A stretch of 64,000 bases of DNA from Pseudomonas sp. GD04019 (lineage in GTDB: Bacteria > Pseudomonadota > Gammaproteobacteria > Pseudomonadales > Pseudomonadaceae). Each line of letters begins with the position of its first letter. Positions within the stretch are counted from its first letter, which is position 1. Shown here one piece after another: positions 41,230 to 51,639 of the stretch. A model generated the notes under the pieces. It saw only the letters and a list, made by a program, of their open reading frames with translations, was not told the DNA's origin and ran no database searches. Position numbers and translations under genes: made by a program. Location: assembly GCF_029837695.1 (NCBI RefSeq), contig NZ_JAOEEA010000004.1, forward strand, positions 248,001 to 312,000, in the 5' to 3' direction.

Positions 41230-43035
41230 ATGCCTGAGTACAAGGCCCCCTTGCGTGATATCCGCTTCGTTCGCGACGAACTGCTCGGCTACGAAGCGCA
41301 CTATCAGAGCCTGCCTGGCTGCCAAGACGCCACCCCGGACATGGTCAGCGCCATTCTGGAAGAAGGCGCCAAGTTCTGTGAGCAAGTCATCGCTCCGCTG
41401 AACCGTGTTGGTGACCTCGAGGGCTGCACCTGGTCCGAGTCCGGTGTGAAGACCCCGACCGGCTTCAAGGAAGCCTACCAGCAGTTCGTCGAAGGCGGCT
41501 GGCCGAGCCTGGCGCACAACGTCGACCACGGCGGCCAAGGCCTGCCGGAATCCCTGGGCCTGGCCCTGAGCGAGATGGTCGGCGAAGCCAACTGGTCCTG
41601 GGGCATGTACCCCGGCCTGTCCCACGGCGCGATGAACACCATCGAAGCCCACGGCACCGACGAGCAGAAGCACACCTACCTGACCAAGCTGGTATCCGGC
41701 GAGTGGACCGGCACCATGTGCCTGACCGAGCCGCATTGCGGTACCGACCTGGGCATGCTGCGCACCAAGGCCGAGCCTCAGGCTGACGGCTCCTACAAAG
41801 TTTCTGGCACCAAGATCTTCATCTCCGCCGGCGAACACGACATGGTCGACAACATCGTCCACATCGTGCTGGCCCGCCTGCCCGACGCCCCGCAAGGCAC
41901 CAAGGGCATTTCCCTGTTCATCGTGCCGAAGTTCAACGTGAACGCCGACGGCTCCGTGGGCAGCCGCAACGCCGTTTCCTGTGGCTCCCTGGAGCACAAG
42001 ATGGGCATCCACGGCAACGCCACCTGCGTGATGAACTTCGACGGCGCTACCGGCTACCTGATCGGCCCGGCCAACAAAGGCCTGAACTGCATGTTCACCT
42101 TCATGAACACTGCTCGCCTGGGTACTGCTCTGCAGGGCCTGGCCCACGCCGAAATCGCCTTCCAGGGCGGCATCAAGTACGCCCGCGAGCGTCTGCAGAT
42201 GCGTTCCCTGACCGGCCCGAAAGCGCCGGACAAGGCTGCCGACCCGATCATCGTCCACCCGGACGTGCGTCGCATGCTGCTGACCATGAAGGCCTTCGCC
42301 GAAGGCAACCGCGCGATGGTGTACTTCACCGCCAAGCAGGTCGACATCGTCAAGTACAGCCAGAACGAAGAAGAGAAGAAAGCCGCCGATGCGATGCTGG
42401 CCTTCCTGACTCCGATCGCCAAGGCCTTCATGACCGAAGTCGGCTTCGAAGCCGCCAACCACGGCGTGCAGATCTACGGTGGCCACGGCTTCATCGCCGA
42501 GTGGGGCATGGAGCAGAACGTGCGCGACAGCCGCATCTCCTGCCTGTACGAAGGCACCACCGGCGTTCAGGCCCTCGACCTGCTCGGCCGTAAAGTGCTG
42601 ATGACCCAAGGCGAGGCCCTGAAAGGCTTCACCAAGATCGTGCACAAGTTCTGCCAAGCCAACGAAGGCAACGAGGCCATCAAAGGCCTGGTCGCACCGC
42701 TGGCCCAGCTGAACAAGGAGTGGGGCGACCTGACCATGAAAGTGGGCATGGCCGCGATGAAGGACCGCGAAGAAGTCGGTGCCGCCTCGGTGGACTACCT
42801 GATGTACTCCGGTTACGCCTGCCTGGCCTACTTCTGGGCCGACATCGCTCGCCTGGCTGCCGAGAAGATCGCTGCCGGCACCGAGGACGAGGCCTTCTAC
42901 AAGGCCAAGCTGCAGACCGCGCGCTTCTACTTCGAGCGCATCCTGCCGCGTACCCGTACTCACGTCGCCACCATGCTGTCCGGCGCCAGCAACCTGATGG
43001 AAATGGACGAAGAGCACTTCGCTCTGGGCTACTAA
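41230..43035 (+). CDS. Acyl-CoA dehydrogenase, long (601 aa)
   Basis: A FAD enzyme starting beta-oxidation. The ~600-residue length with a C-terminal extension places it in the large ACAD group (PA0506/PA0508-like in P. aeruginosa). Visible are [36 protein letters not shown] (FAD/substrate loop), [11 protein letters not shown], and [16 protein letters not shown], whose glutamate is the likely catalytic base. PsrA-type boxes on its promoter fit fatty-acid control. A hairpin terminator follows. Confidence 0.93.
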   Translation: MPEYKAPLRDIRFVRDELLGYEAHYQSLPGCQDATPDMVSAILEEGAKFCEQVIAPLNRVGDLEGCTWSESGVKTPTGFKEAYQQFVEGGWPSLAHNVDHGGQGLPESLGLALSEMVGEANWSWGMYPGLSHGAMNTIEAHGTDEQKHTYLTKLVSGEWTGTMCLTEPHCGTDLGMLRTKAEPQADGSYKVSGTKIFISAGEHDMVDNIVHIVLARLPDAPQGTKGISLFIVPKFNVNADGSVGSRNAVSCGSLEHKMGIHGNATCVMNFDGATGYLIGPANKGLNCMFTFMNTARLGTALQGLAHAEIAFQGGIKYARERLQMRSLTGPKAPDKAADPIIVHPDVRRMLLTMKAFAEGNRAMVYFTAKQVDIVKYSQNEEEKKAADAMLAFLTPIAKAFMTEVGFEAANHGVQIYGGHGFIAEWGMEQNVRDSRISCLYEGTTGVQALDLLGRKVLMTQGEALKGFTKIVHKFCQANEGNEAIKGLVAPLAQLNKEWGDLTMKVGMAAMKDREEVGAASVDYLMYSGYACLAYFWADIARLAAEKIAAGTEDEAFYKAKLQTARFYFERILPRTRTHVATMLSGASNLMEMDEEHFALGY

Positions 43036-43058
43036 GTCCGGTCCGACCGCAGGTCAGA

Positions 43059-43090
43059 AAAGCCGCGGCCCTCGGGTCGCGGTTTTTTTT
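43059..43090 (+). terminator. Terminator after the first acyl-CoA dehydrogenase
   Basis: AAAGCCGCGGCCC-tc-GGGTCGCGG followed by eight T residues, about 25 bp after the stop. Confidence 0.85.
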
Positions 43091-43201
43091 CGCCTGGAAA
43101 AAGGCGAGTCGACAGAATGCGAACGATCACCGCTGTCCTTTGCGCGCGATACAGGCAAAATGCCGCGTCCCGCTCCTGCTTTGCGGGCTGGAGAATTCGA
43201 A

Positions 43202-44494
43202 GTGCCGCGTCTCACCGCCTACCGCCCCGATCATCTGCTGACCGCGCTGCCGCTGCTGGTCGCCGGACTGCTGGTCGCGCGCATGGGCCAGCTCAACGAA
43301 TTCTTCCTGTCCCTGTTCAACGTGTTGCCGACCCTGCTCCTGCTGCTCGGCGGCGCGTTCTGCGTGGTCTACGGCCGCCAGCGCGAGTTGTCCCTGCTGG
43401 TGGTGGTCTACCTCGGCTATTTCCTGCTGGACACCCAGACCGACTATTTCCGTGAGCACGGCAAGGTGCGCGAAGACGCGGCGCTGATGTTCCACCTGTG
43501 TTGCCTGTTGCTGCCGCTGCTCTACGGGCTGTACGGCGCCTGGCGCGAGCGCAGCCACCTGCTGCAGGACATGGTCGCCCGCGCCGCCGTGCTGCTGGCC
43601 ATCGGCGGCACTGCCCTGGCCCTGGCACGCCGCTTTCCCCAGGGGCTGCAGGCGTGGTTGGCGGAGATCCACTGGCCACTCTGGCATGGCCAGTGGATGA
43701 GCCTGATCCAGCTGTCCTACCCGCTGTTCCTGATCGCCGGCGTGCTGCTGCTGGTGCAGTACCTGCGCCAGCCCCGCCCCCTGCATGCCGCGGTGCTGCT
43801 GGGCTTGTTCGGCCTGCTGTGGATGCTGCCCAACACCTTCATCCTGCCGCACGCCCTGCAGGTGATGAGCAGCCTGGTGATGCTGATGCTGGTCGCCGCC
43901 GTGGTGCACGAGGCCTACCAGATGGCCTACCGCGACGAACTCACCGGTCTGCCCGGGCGTCGCGCGCTGAATGATCGCCTGGAGCGCCTGGGGCGCAGCT
44001 ACGTGATCGCCATGGCCGACGTCGACCACTTCAAGAAATTCAACGACACCCACGGCCATGACGTCGGCGACCAGGTGCTGCGCCTGGTCGCCAGTCAGCT
44101 GCGCAAGGTGGGCGGTGGCGGCAAGGCCTATCGCTACGGCGGCGAGGAATTCACCCTGGTGTTCCCCGGCAAGTCCATCGAGGACTGCCGCCAGCACCTG
44201 GAAGCAGTGCGCCTGGCGGTGGAGAACTACCCGCTGCAGCTGCGCGACAAGCAGCAACGGCCGAAGGACAACAAGGAAGGCCGCCAGCGCCGGCGCGCCA
44301 GCGGTGCGGCCAGCGTGTCGGTGACCATCAGCATCGGCGTGGCCGAGCGCGAGATGCAGCAGCGTTCGGCCGACGAGGTGATCCGCTGTGCCGACAAGGC
44401 CCTGTACGCGGCCAAGAAGGCCGGCCGCAACTGCGTGGTAGCCCAGGGCGAGAATCGCCGCGGCGCGGTGCGGGTCAAGGCCGCGACCGAGTGA
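43202..44494 (+). CDS. Membrane-bound diguanylate cyclase, GGEEF (430 aa)
   Basis: Six or seven N-terminal membrane helices (~10-245) form a MASE-like sensor, followed by a GGDEF domain (~255-415). The signature is GGEEF at 313-317, an active form. The RxxD inhibitory site is absent: the residues before the core read KVGGGGKAYRYGGEEF. So product feedback of the usual kind is not expected. The start is a GTG at 43202 after GGAG; a longer frame starts at 43160. It stands between two acyl-CoA dehydrogenases with its own upstream terminator. Confidence 0.88.
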   Translation: MPRLTAYRPDHLLTALPLLVAGLLVARMGQLNEFFLSLFNVLPTLLLLLGGAFCVVYGRQRELSLLVVVYLGYFLLDTQTDYFREHGKVREDAALMFHLCCLLLPLLYGLYGAWRERSHLLQDMVARAAVLLAIGGTALALARRFPQGLQAWLAEIHWPLWHGQWMSLIQLSYPLFLIAGVLLLVQYLRQPRPLHAAVLLGLFGLLWMLPNTFILPHALQVMSSLVMLMLVAAVVHEAYQMAYRDELTGLPGRRALNDRLERLGRSYVIAMADVDHFKKFNDTHGHDVGDQVLRLVASQLRKVGGGGKAYRYGGEEFTLVFPGKSIEDCRQHLEAVRLAVENYPLQLRDKQQRPKDNKEGRQRRRASGAASVSVTISIGVAEREMQQRSADEVIRCADKALYAAKKAGRNCVVAQGENRRGAVRVKAATE

Positions 44495-44513
44495 GCAAGA
44501 TGGTGTGACCAAT

Positions 44514-44530
44514 GGTTCACAACTAGAACC
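44514..44530 (+). promoter_or_regulatory. Inverted repeat upstream of the second acyl-CoA dehydrogenase
   Basis: GGTTC-ACAACTA-GAACC lies 88 bp upstream of the second dehydrogenase start and 20 bp after the cyclase stop. It could be a regulator site. It does not match the PsrA consensus. Confidence 0.35.
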
Positions 44531-44618
44531 TATGTCCTAAATTGGTGTTCAGATAGACTCCGGAGCATGTTGGATCGGCCGGATCGTCGGCCGTTTCGTT
44601 GCCCCCGAGGATCGCTCC

Positions 44619-46397
44619 ATGGCCGATTACAAAGCTCCCCTGCGCGACATGCGCTTCGTTCTCAATGAAGTCTTCGAAGTCTCCAAGCTCTGGGCCCAGC
44701 TGCCAGGTCTGGCCGAAGTGGTCGACGAAGACACCGCTGCCGCGATCCTCGAAGAAGCCGGCAAGGTCACCGGCGGCGTGATCGCCCCGCTGAACCGCAG
44801 CGGCGACGAGGAAGGCTGTTCCTGGACCAACGGCGTGGTGAAAACCCCGGCCGGCTTCCCCGAGGCCTACCGGACCTACGCCGAAGGCGGCTGGGTCGGT
44901 GTCGGCGGTTCGCCGGACTTCGGCGGCATGGGCATGCCGAAAGTGATCGGCGCCCAGGTCGAGGAAATGGTCAACTCGGCCAACCTGTCCTTCGGCCTGT
45001 ACCCGATGCTGACCGCCGGTGCCTGCCTGTCGATCCTCAACCACGCCAGCGAAGAGCTGAAGCAGCAGTACCTGCCGAACATGTACGCCGGCGTCTGGGC
45101 CGGCTCCATGTGCCTGACCGAGCCGCACGCCGGTACCGACCTGGGCATTATCCGCACCAAGGCCGAACCGCAGGCCGACGGCAGCTACAAGATTTCCGGC
45201 ACCAAGATCTTCATCACCGGCGGCGAGCACGACCTGACCGAGAACATCGTCCACCTGGTGCTGGCCAAGCTGCCGGACGCCCCGGCCGGTCCGAAAGGCA
45301 TCTCGCTGTTCCTGGTGCCCAAGGTCATGGTCAACGCCGACGGTTCGCTGGGCGCGCAGAACGCCGTGTCCTGCGGCTCGATCGAACACAAGATGGGCAT
45401 CAAGGCCTCGGCCACCTGCGTGATGAACTTCGACGGCGCCACCGGCTGGATCGTCGACGAGCCGAACAAGGGCCTCAACGCCATGTTCACCATGATGAAC
45501 TACGAGCGCCTGGGCGTCGGCATCCAGGGCCTGGCCCTGGGCGAGCGCTCCTACCAGAGCGCCATCGAATACGCCCGCGACCGCATCCAGAGCCGCGCAC
45601 CGACCGGCCCGGTGAACAAGGACAAGGCCGCCGACCCGATCATCGTGCATCCGGACGTACGTCGCATGCTGCTGACCATGAAGGCGCTGAACGAGGGCGG
45701 CCGCGCCTTCTCCAGCTACGTCGCCATGCAGCTGGACACCGCCAAGTACAGCGAAGACAAGGACACCCGCAAGCGCGCCGAAGAACTGGTCGCCCTGCTG
45801 ACCCCGGTGGCCAAGGCCTTCCTCACCGACATGGGCCTGGAAACCACCATCCACGGCCAGCAGATCTTCGGCGGCCACGGCTTCGTCCGCGAATGGGGCC
45901 AGGAGCAGCTGATCCGCGACTGCCGCATCACCCAGATCTACGAAGGTACCAACGGTATCCAGTCGCTGGACCTGATGGGCCGCAAGATCGTCGGCAGCGG
46001 CGGCAGCTTCTACAAGCACTTCAGCGACGAAGTGAAGGCCTTCATCGGTAGCGCCGATGCCTCGCTGGGCGAGTTCACCGAGCCGCTGAAAGCCGCCATC
46101 GCCAACCTCGATGAGCTGACCGCCTGGGTTATCGCCCAGGCCAAGAGCAACCCGAACGAGATCGGCGCTGCCTCCGTCGAGTACCTGCAGGTGTTTGGCT
46201 ACACCGCCTACGCCTACGTCTGGGCGCTGATGGCCCGCTCTGCACTGGCCAAGCAGGGTGACGACGAGTTCTACGTGAGCAAGCTGGGTACCGCGCGCTT
46301 CTTCTTCGCCCGCCTGCTGCCGCGCATTCACTCGCTGACCGCTTCGGTCAAGGCCGGTAGCGAGTCGCTGTATCTGCTGGACGCCGCTCAGTTCTGA
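44619..46397 (+). CDS. Acyl-CoA dehydrogenase, long (592 aa)
   Basis: A second large ACAD, closely similar to the one at 41230 throughout (ADYKAPLRDMRFVLNEV opening; [52 protein letters not shown]). The pair probably arose by duplication; the two N-termini differ in ~20% of residues while the cores are nearly parallel. GAGG precedes the ATG. The likely role is fatty acyl-CoA oxidation with a different chain-length range. A strong terminator follows. Confidence 0.92.
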   Translation: MADYKAPLRDMRFVLNEVFEVSKLWAQLPGLAEVVDEDTAAAILEEAGKVTGGVIAPLNRSGDEEGCSWTNGVVKTPAGFPEAYRTYAEGGWVGVGGSPDFGGMGMPKVIGAQVEEMVNSANLSFGLYPMLTAGACLSILNHASEELKQQYLPNMYAGVWAGSMCLTEPHAGTDLGIIRTKAEPQADGSYKISGTKIFITGGEHDLTENIVHLVLAKLPDAPAGPKGISLFLVPKVMVNADGSLGAQNAVSCGSIEHKMGIKASATCVMNFDGATGWIVDEPNKGLNAMFTMMNYERLGVGIQGLALGERSYQSAIEYARDRIQSRAPTGPVNKDKAADPIIVHPDVRRMLLTMKALNEGGRAFSSYVAMQLDTAKYSEDKDTRKRAEELVALLTPVAKAFLTDMGLETTIHGQQIFGGHGFVREWGQEQLIRDCRITQIYEGTNGIQSLDLMGRKIVGSGGSFYKHFSDEVKAFIGSADASLGEFTEPLKAAIANLDELTAWVIAQAKSNPNEIGAASVEYLQVFGYTAYAYVWALMARSALAKQGDDEFYVSKLGTARFFFARLLPRIHSLTASVKAGSESLYLLDAAQF

Positions 46398-46413
46398 GTC
46401 GGTTGATGCATTG

Positions 46414-46442
46414 AAAAAGCCCCGCTTCGGCGGGGCTTTTTT
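46414..46442 (+). terminator. Terminator after the second acyl-CoA dehydrogenase
   Basis: AAAAAGCCCCGC-ttcg-GCGGGGCTTTTTT, a UUCG-type tetraloop stem followed by a T tract, 17 bp after the stop. The remainder of the gap to 46596 holds nothing recognisable. Confidence 0.88.
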
Positions 46443-46596
46443 GTGTCCGGTGAAATGTGAGCAAGCGAAGCGTTGTGTCTGTGCACCAGTTGGCCTACGT
46501 CTCTAGGTAGTGTCCCCCGCTGCGCCGATATACTCGGCCACCCTCGGTCAGCTGCACGGGGAAGGGATTTCGCCTCAATGGCTCGGGAATTACTGC

Positions 46597-49500
46597 ATGC
46601 AATGGATCTTCATGCTGGTCGGCCTGGTGCTCGGTGCACTGGCTGGGGAATCGATAACCTCCGCCCTGCTTGGCGGCTTGCTGGGGTTGGGCCTGGGTCA
46701 GGCGTTGCGCCTGCAGCAGCTGGCGGCGGATAACGAGCGGCTACGCAAGGAGCTGAAAGGCTTTGCCGAGCGCTTCGAACGCGGCACCACGGCGCTGTAC
46801 GAGCGCCTGGTCAAGCTGGAGGGCGCGCCGCCTGGCGTCGCTGCCACGCCGCTGGCGGAGCAGCCTGTGCCTGCAGAGCCGATTGCCGCCGCGCTGCTGC
46901 CTGAGGCTGCACCGATGACCGCAGCCGAGTCCGAGCCTGAATCTGCAGAGCTGGTCTGGGAGCTGCCGGAGCAGCTCAGTCCCTCGCCGCAGGTTGCCTC
47001 CGAAGCGCCGCGCCCGACTCCGGTGCCTGTCACGCCCTTGCCGCAGATTCCGCCACGCCCCAGCGAGCCGCGGCGTCCGGAACCGCCGCGCGAGCCGTCG
47101 GCCATCGAGCGTGGCTTCGCCCTGGCCAAGGCCTGGCTGCTGGGTGGCAACACCGTGCTGCGGGTCGGCGTGGTGCTGCTGTTCCTCGGCCTGGCTTTCC
47201 TCCTGCGCTACGCCACCGAGGGCATGGTGGTGCCGGTGGAGCTGCGCTACGCCGGAGTGGCGGCCAGCGCCATCGCCTTGCTCGGCCTCGGCTGGTGGCT
47301 GCGCCGACGCAATCCGAACTACGGTCTGATGTTGCAGGGCACTGGTATCGCCGTGCTGTACCTGACGGTGTTCGCCGCCATGCGCCTGCATCCGCTGCTC
47401 GATCCCAAGCTGGCGCTCGGCCTGCTGGTGCTGGTCACCGCCTTTTCGGCCATCCTCGCCGTGGCACAGAACGCCCTGGGCCTGGCGGTGGCGGCGGCGC
47501 TCGGCGGTTTCGCCGCGCCGATCCTCACCTCCACCGGCAGCGGCAACCATGTGGCGCTGTTCTCCTACTTCATTCTGCTCAACACCGGCATCCTTGCTAT
47601 CGCCTGGTTCAAGGCCTGGCGCCTGCTCAACCTGGTCGGTTTCGTCGGTACCTTCGGCATCGGCTTCGCCTGGGGCATCCGCTCATACACGCCAGAGCTG
47701 TTATGGAGCACTGAGCCGTTCCTGCTGCTGTTCTTCCTGATGTACGTGGCCATCGGCCTGCTGTTCGCCCGGCGCAAGCTGCGTGAGGCGGCGGATGCTC
47801 CCGAGGGCCGCGACGAGTTGCTGCGCTGGTCCCGCGGCCGCGCCGATTATGTCGACGGCACCGTGCTGTTCGGCCCGCCACTGGTGGGCTTCGGCCTGCA
47901 GTACGCCATCGTCCAGCACCTCGAGTTCGCCGCCGCCTTCAGCGCTCTCGGCCTGGGCCTGTTCTATCTGGTCCTGGCGCGCCTGCTGCGCGGGCGCAAC
48001 GTATTGCTGCTGATGGAGACCTGCCTGGCCCTGGGCGTGGTGTTTGCCACTCTGGCCATTCCGCTGGGCCTGGACGCGCGCTGGACCTCCGCCGCCTGGG
48101 CGATGGAGGGCGCCGGCATCTACTGGTTGGGCCTGCGCCAGGGTCGGCCGCTGGCGCGCAGCTTCGCCTTGTTCCTGCAATTCGCGGCGGCGCTGGCCTT
48201 CCTCGGCGGGATCGATTTCTCCATCCCCAGCGACACGGTGCTCGACGGCGCACCGCTGGGCGCGCTGATGCTCGGGGTGGCGCTGCTGTTCAGCTTCTGG
48301 CAACTGCGCCAGGCGCCGGCGGACGTCAGCCGGGCCAGGGAGCGCCGTGGCCTGCCGCTGCTGGCGACTGCCGGGCTGGGCTTCCTCTATCTGATCGCCC
48401 CGCTGTGCCTGGGCCCGGAAGGCACGGCCATCGCCTGGGCGCTGGCCGGCCTGGCGACCCTGTTTGCCGGCCTGCGCCTGCAGTCGCGGACCTTCCTGTT
48501 CAGCGCATTCGCCATCCAGTTGCTCGGTGGCGTGCTGTTCCTCGCGCGGCTGCGCGGCGCCGATGCGGATGGCGCGGGCGTGCTCGACTCCGGCTGGCGC
48601 GGCCTGATGGTCTGCTCGCTGATCGGCCTGGCGCTGGTGGCCGGCATGCTGATCGCTGTGCGCGACAAGCTGGTCAGCGAGGACCGCGGCCTGATGCGCG
48701 GTCTGTCGCTGGTGATGCTGGTCGGCCTGCTGTTCGTCAACCTGGCGGTGCTGTTCGTGCTGCCCTGGCAGAGTGCCGCGGCGGTGTGGGCCGGTACGGG
48801 CCTGCTGATCATCTGGCTCAGCCTGCGCCTGCAGTTGCGCGCCAGCTTCCTGTTCGGCCTGCTGCTGCAGGTGGTCGGTGGCGTCACCTTCCTCGCGGTC
48901 AGTCCGTTGCTGCTCGGTTATCTGCCCAGCGGGGGGCTGCGCCCGCTGGCGCATGCCGGCTTCTGGGCGCCGCTGGTGCTGGCCCTGGCCGCGCAGGTCG
49001 GCGCCTGGCGCTTGCGCCATGCGCTGCTGCGCCAGCAGGCGGGCTCCCTTGGCAGTCTGAGCCTGCAGCGCCTGTCCCAGCTGTTGCTGGCCTGGGGCGC
49101 TGGTTGGTGGGCGCTGGCCCTGAGCAGCGAGGTGTTGCGCTTCGTCGCGGTCGATCTGCAGGGCGCCGCGCTGCTGACGCTGGCGGCGCTCAGTGTGGCG
49201 CTGTGGAGCTGGCTGGCCGGGCGCCTGCGCTGGCGTTCGCTGGCAATGCTGTGCAGCCTGCTGGTGCCGGCTGGCCTGGTGATTCTGCTGCACCTGGCTC
49301 ATCACCTCTATCATCCGGCGGCCGGTTTCGGCTGGCTCGGCTGGGGCCTGCTGTTCGCCGTTCACCTGTGGTCGCTCAAGCGTCTGGCCGAGCTGCTGCC
49401 GGCAGGCGTGCGCAGTGCCGCTCATGTGCTCGGCTGCTGGCTGATCCTTGGCGTACTGGCGCTGGAGTTGCGCTACCTGCTGATGCTGCTGGCCGAGCAC

Positions 49501-50205
49501 TACAACGCCTGGCGCTGGCTGGGCTGGGCCGTGCTGCCGAGCGCCTTCCTCCTGGCGATGGCCGCACCGCGTGCCTGGCCCTGGCCGGTGGCAGCCTACC
49601 CGCGCGAATACCGGGTACTGGCCGCGGCGCCGTTGGCGCTGCTGATGCTCGGCTGGCTGTGGCTGGCCAACATCGCCAGCGACGGCAGCGCCGATCCGCT
49701 GCCCTACCTGCCGCTGTTCAACCCGCTTGAGCTGGGCATGCTGCTGGTGCTGCTGGCGATCTACAGCTGGCTGCGCGCCGGCCTGCCACAGCTGGGGCTG
49801 GCGGCGCACAGCGAGCGCATCGCGCAGATGGTCGCCGGTGCGACGCTGTTCGCCGTGCTCACCGCCAGCGTGTTCCGCGCCGCCCATCACTGGGGCAGCG
49901 TGCCCTATGAGCTGGATGCGCTGCTCGATTCCATGCTGGTGCAGGCCGGCCTGTCCATCGTCTGGACCCTGATCGCCCTGCCGCTGATGATCCTCGGCCA
50001 CCTGCGCGGCCGCCGCGAGCTGTGGCTGCTGGGCGCGGCGCTGATCGCGGTGGTGGTGGCCAAGCTGTTCTTCGTCGAACTGGGCAACCGTGGTGGCCTG
50101 GAACGCATCATTTCCTTTATCGGCGTCGGCGTGCTGTTGCTGGTGGTGGGCTACTTCGCCCCGCTGCCGCCGCGCAAACCCGAATCTGCACAGGTGAATG
50201 CATGA
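46597..50205 (+). CDS. DUF2339 large multi-pass membrane protein (1202 aa)
   Basis: The N-terminus has two membrane helices and a coiled segment (RLQQLAADNERLRKELKGFAERFERG), then a proline-rich linker (~95-180). After that come about 25-30 more membrane helices to the end. DUF2339 proteins have this architecture but no known function; the pattern of helices suggests a transporter or envelope sensor. The ATG at 46597 (MQWIFMLVGL) has a GGGAA upstream; an earlier frame start at 46510 lies in the preceding gap. Its stop overlaps the next gene (ATGA). Confidence 0.82.
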   Translation: MQWIFMLVGLVLGALAGESITSALLGGLLGLGLGQALRLQQLAADNERLRKELKGFAERFERGTTALYERLVKLEGAPPGVAATPLAEQPVPAEPIAAALLPEAAPMTAAESEPESAELVWELPEQLSPSPQVASEAPRPTPVPVTPLPQIPPRPSEPRRPEPPREPSAIERGFALAKAWLLGGNTVLRVGVVLLFLGLAFLLRYATEGMVVPVELRYAGVAASAIALLGLGWWLRRRNPNYGLMLQGTGIAVLYLTVFAAMRLHPLLDPKLALGLLVLVTAFSAILAVAQNALGLAVAAALGGFAAPILTSTGSGNHVALFSYFILLNTGILAIAWFKAWRLLNLVGFVGTFGIGFAWGIRSYTPELLWSTEPFLLLFFLMYVAIGLLFARRKLREAADAPEGRDELLRWSRGRADYVDGTVLFGPPLVGFGLQYAIVQHLEFAAAFSALGLGLFYLVLARLLRGRNVLLLMETCLALGVVFATLAIPLGLDARWTSAAWAMEGAGIYWLGLRQGRPLARSFALFLQFAAALAFLGGIDFSIPSDTVLDGAPLGALMLGVALLFSFWQLRQAPADVSRARERRGLPLLATAGLGFLYLIAPLCLGPEGTAIAWALAGLATLFAGLRLQSRTFLFSAFAIQLLGGVLFLARLRGADADGAGVLDSGWRGLMVCSLIGLALVAGMLIAVRDKLVSEDRGLMRGLSLVMLVGLLFVNLAVLFVLPWQSAAAVWAGTGLLIIWLSLRLQLRASFLFGLLLQVVGGVTFLAVSPLLLGYLPSGGLRPLAHAGFWAPLVLALAAQVGAWRLRHALLRQQAGSLGSLSLQRLSQLLLAWGAGWWALALSSEVLRFVAVDLQGAALLTLAALSVALWSWLAGRLRWRSLAMLCSLLVPAGLVILLHLAHHLYHPAAGFGWLGWGLLFAVHLWSLKRLAELLPAGVRSAAHVLGCWLILGVLALELRYLLMLLAEHYNAWRWLGWAVLPSAFLLAMAAPRAWPWPVAAYPREYRVLAAAPLALLMLGWLWLANIASDGSADPLPYLPLFNPLELGMLLVLLAIYSWLRAGLPQLGLAAHSERIAQMVAGATLFAVLTASVFRAAHHWGSVPYELDALLDSMLVQAGLSIVWTLIALPLMILGHLRGRRELWLLGAALIAVVVAKLFFVELGNRGGLERIISFIGVGVLLLVVGYFAPLPPRKPESAQVNA

Positions 50206-51545
50206 ACAAATGCTTGTCGATCGCCCTCGCGGCCCTGCTCGTCGCGCCGCTGGCACAGGCCGAGTACGCCACCCAGGTGCCACTGACGCTGGAGGGTGAG
50301 GGCCCCTGGTATCGCCTGGAGCTGCCGCTCGGTGTGCAGATGGCCGCCAGCCACGCCGACCTGCGCGACCTGCGGGTGCTCAATGCAGAGGGTGAGGAGC
50401 TGGCCTATGCCCTGACCCTGGGCAGCGCCCAGCCCGAGGAGAAGCGCCAGGAGGCTGCGGTGAAGTGGTTCCCGCTGCGCGGCGCGGCCGATACCCAGGC
50501 GGCGCCGGCGATCCGCGTGCAACGCGGTACCAGCGGCACCCTGGTGGAGGTTGCACCGGACTCCTCCGCCAGCGGCGAGCAAATTCTGCGTGGCTGGCTG
50601 CTCGACGCCAGCGCCTTCGACCAGCCGCTGCACCGCCTGCAGCTGGACTGGAGCTCCGATCAGGAAGGCTTCCAGCGTTTCACCATCGAGGCCAGCGACG
50701 ACCTGCAGCATTGGCAGCGCTGGGAAGACGGGCAGATCGCCCGCCTGAGCTTCGCCGACGAGCGCGTCGAGCAGCGTGAAGTGGAGTTACCGGGCGCCAA
50801 GGCGCGTTACTTGCGTCTGCTCTGGCAGGCGCCGCAACAGGCCCCGGCATTGCTGGCCGCGCGCGTGGTGAGCATCGAGAGCCAGGACCTGGCGCCGCCG
50901 CTGGCCTGGTCTGCGCCGCTGGCGTCGACCTCGAGCAAGGTCGGCGAGTACAGCTGGGAGCTGCCCCTGTCGCTGCCGCTGGAGCGTGTGCGGGTGTCGT
51001 TGCCCGAGGGCAATGTGCTGGCGCCGGTCAGCCTCTCGTCCCGCGGCGCCGGCAAGCTGGAGTGGCAGCCGCTGACCAGCGGACTGCTCTATCGCCTGCC
51101 GCAGGACGGCAAGGAAGTGCTGCAGGACGAGATCGAGCTATGGGGCACGCCGGTACAGCAGCTGCGTCTGCGCGTCGATGCCCGCGGCGGCGGCCTCGAC
51201 AAGGAGGCGCCGAGTTTGCGGGTCGCCGTACGCGGTACCCAGGTGGTGTTCCTCGCCCGCGGTTCGGCGCCTTATCGGCTGGTTGTCGGCGATGCTTCGG
51301 CCCGCTCCGCGGCGTTGCCGCTGGGCACCCTGATTCCCGGTTACGAGCCCAAGCGCCTGGCCAGCCTCGGTCGCGCCATCGCACCTACGGAGGTGCCTGA
51401 GATCGTGCGTGATGCGGCCGACGCGGCGCAGTCCGCGGCGGACTGGAAACGTGTCGGCCTGTGGGCGGTGCTGCTGGCTGGCGTAGCCCTGCTTGGCGGC
51501 ATGGCCTTCAGTCTATTGCGCAAGCCAGGAGTCAGTGAACACTAG
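50202..51545 (+). CDS. DUF3999-domain membrane-anchored protein (447 aa)
   Basis: A signal peptide (MNKCLSIALAALLVAPLAQA) precedes a beta-rich periplasmic region typical of DUF3999 (EGPWYRLELPLGVQMAASHADLRDLRVLNAEG...). A single C-terminal helix (~420-440, LWAVLLAGVALLGGMAFSLL) anchors it in the inner membrane. It overlaps the DUF2339 gene by 4 bp. This DUF2339-DUF3999 pair recurs in gamma-proteobacteria and probably forms one envelope complex. Substrate unknown. Confidence 0.83.
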   Translation: MNKCLSIALAALLVAPLAQAEYATQVPLTLEGEGPWYRLELPLGVQMAASHADLRDLRVLNAEGEELAYALTLGSAQPEEKRQEAAVKWFPLRGAADTQAAPAIRVQRGTSGTLVEVAPDSSASGEQILRGWLLDASAFDQPLHRLQLDWSSDQEGFQRFTIEASDDLQHWQRWEDGQIARLSFADERVEQREVELPGAKARYLRLLWQAPQQAPALLAARVVSIESQDLAPPLAWSAPLASTSSKVGEYSWELPLSLPLERVRVSLPEGNVLAPVSLSSRGAGKLEWQPLTSGLLYRLPQDGKEVLQDEIELWGTPVQQLRLRVDARGGGLDKEAPSLRVAVRGTQVVFLARGSAPYRLVVGDASARSAALPLGTLIPGYEPKRLASLGRAIAPTEVPEIVRDAADAAQSAADWKRVGLWAVLLAGVALLGGMAFSLLRKPGVSEH

Positions 51546-51639
51546 TTCTCCCGTGTCAACTGCTTAGTGAAATGAGTGGTAAATCACGTTAGAGTCGGCC
51601 CCGTTCCACCGGTCCAATAACAATCATAAGGACAATCCG

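Noticed and set aside
47701..50283. 860-codon open frame opposite the DUF2339 gene
   Set aside because: Antisense shadow with Gln/His/Arg-rich low-complexity composition and no family motifs.
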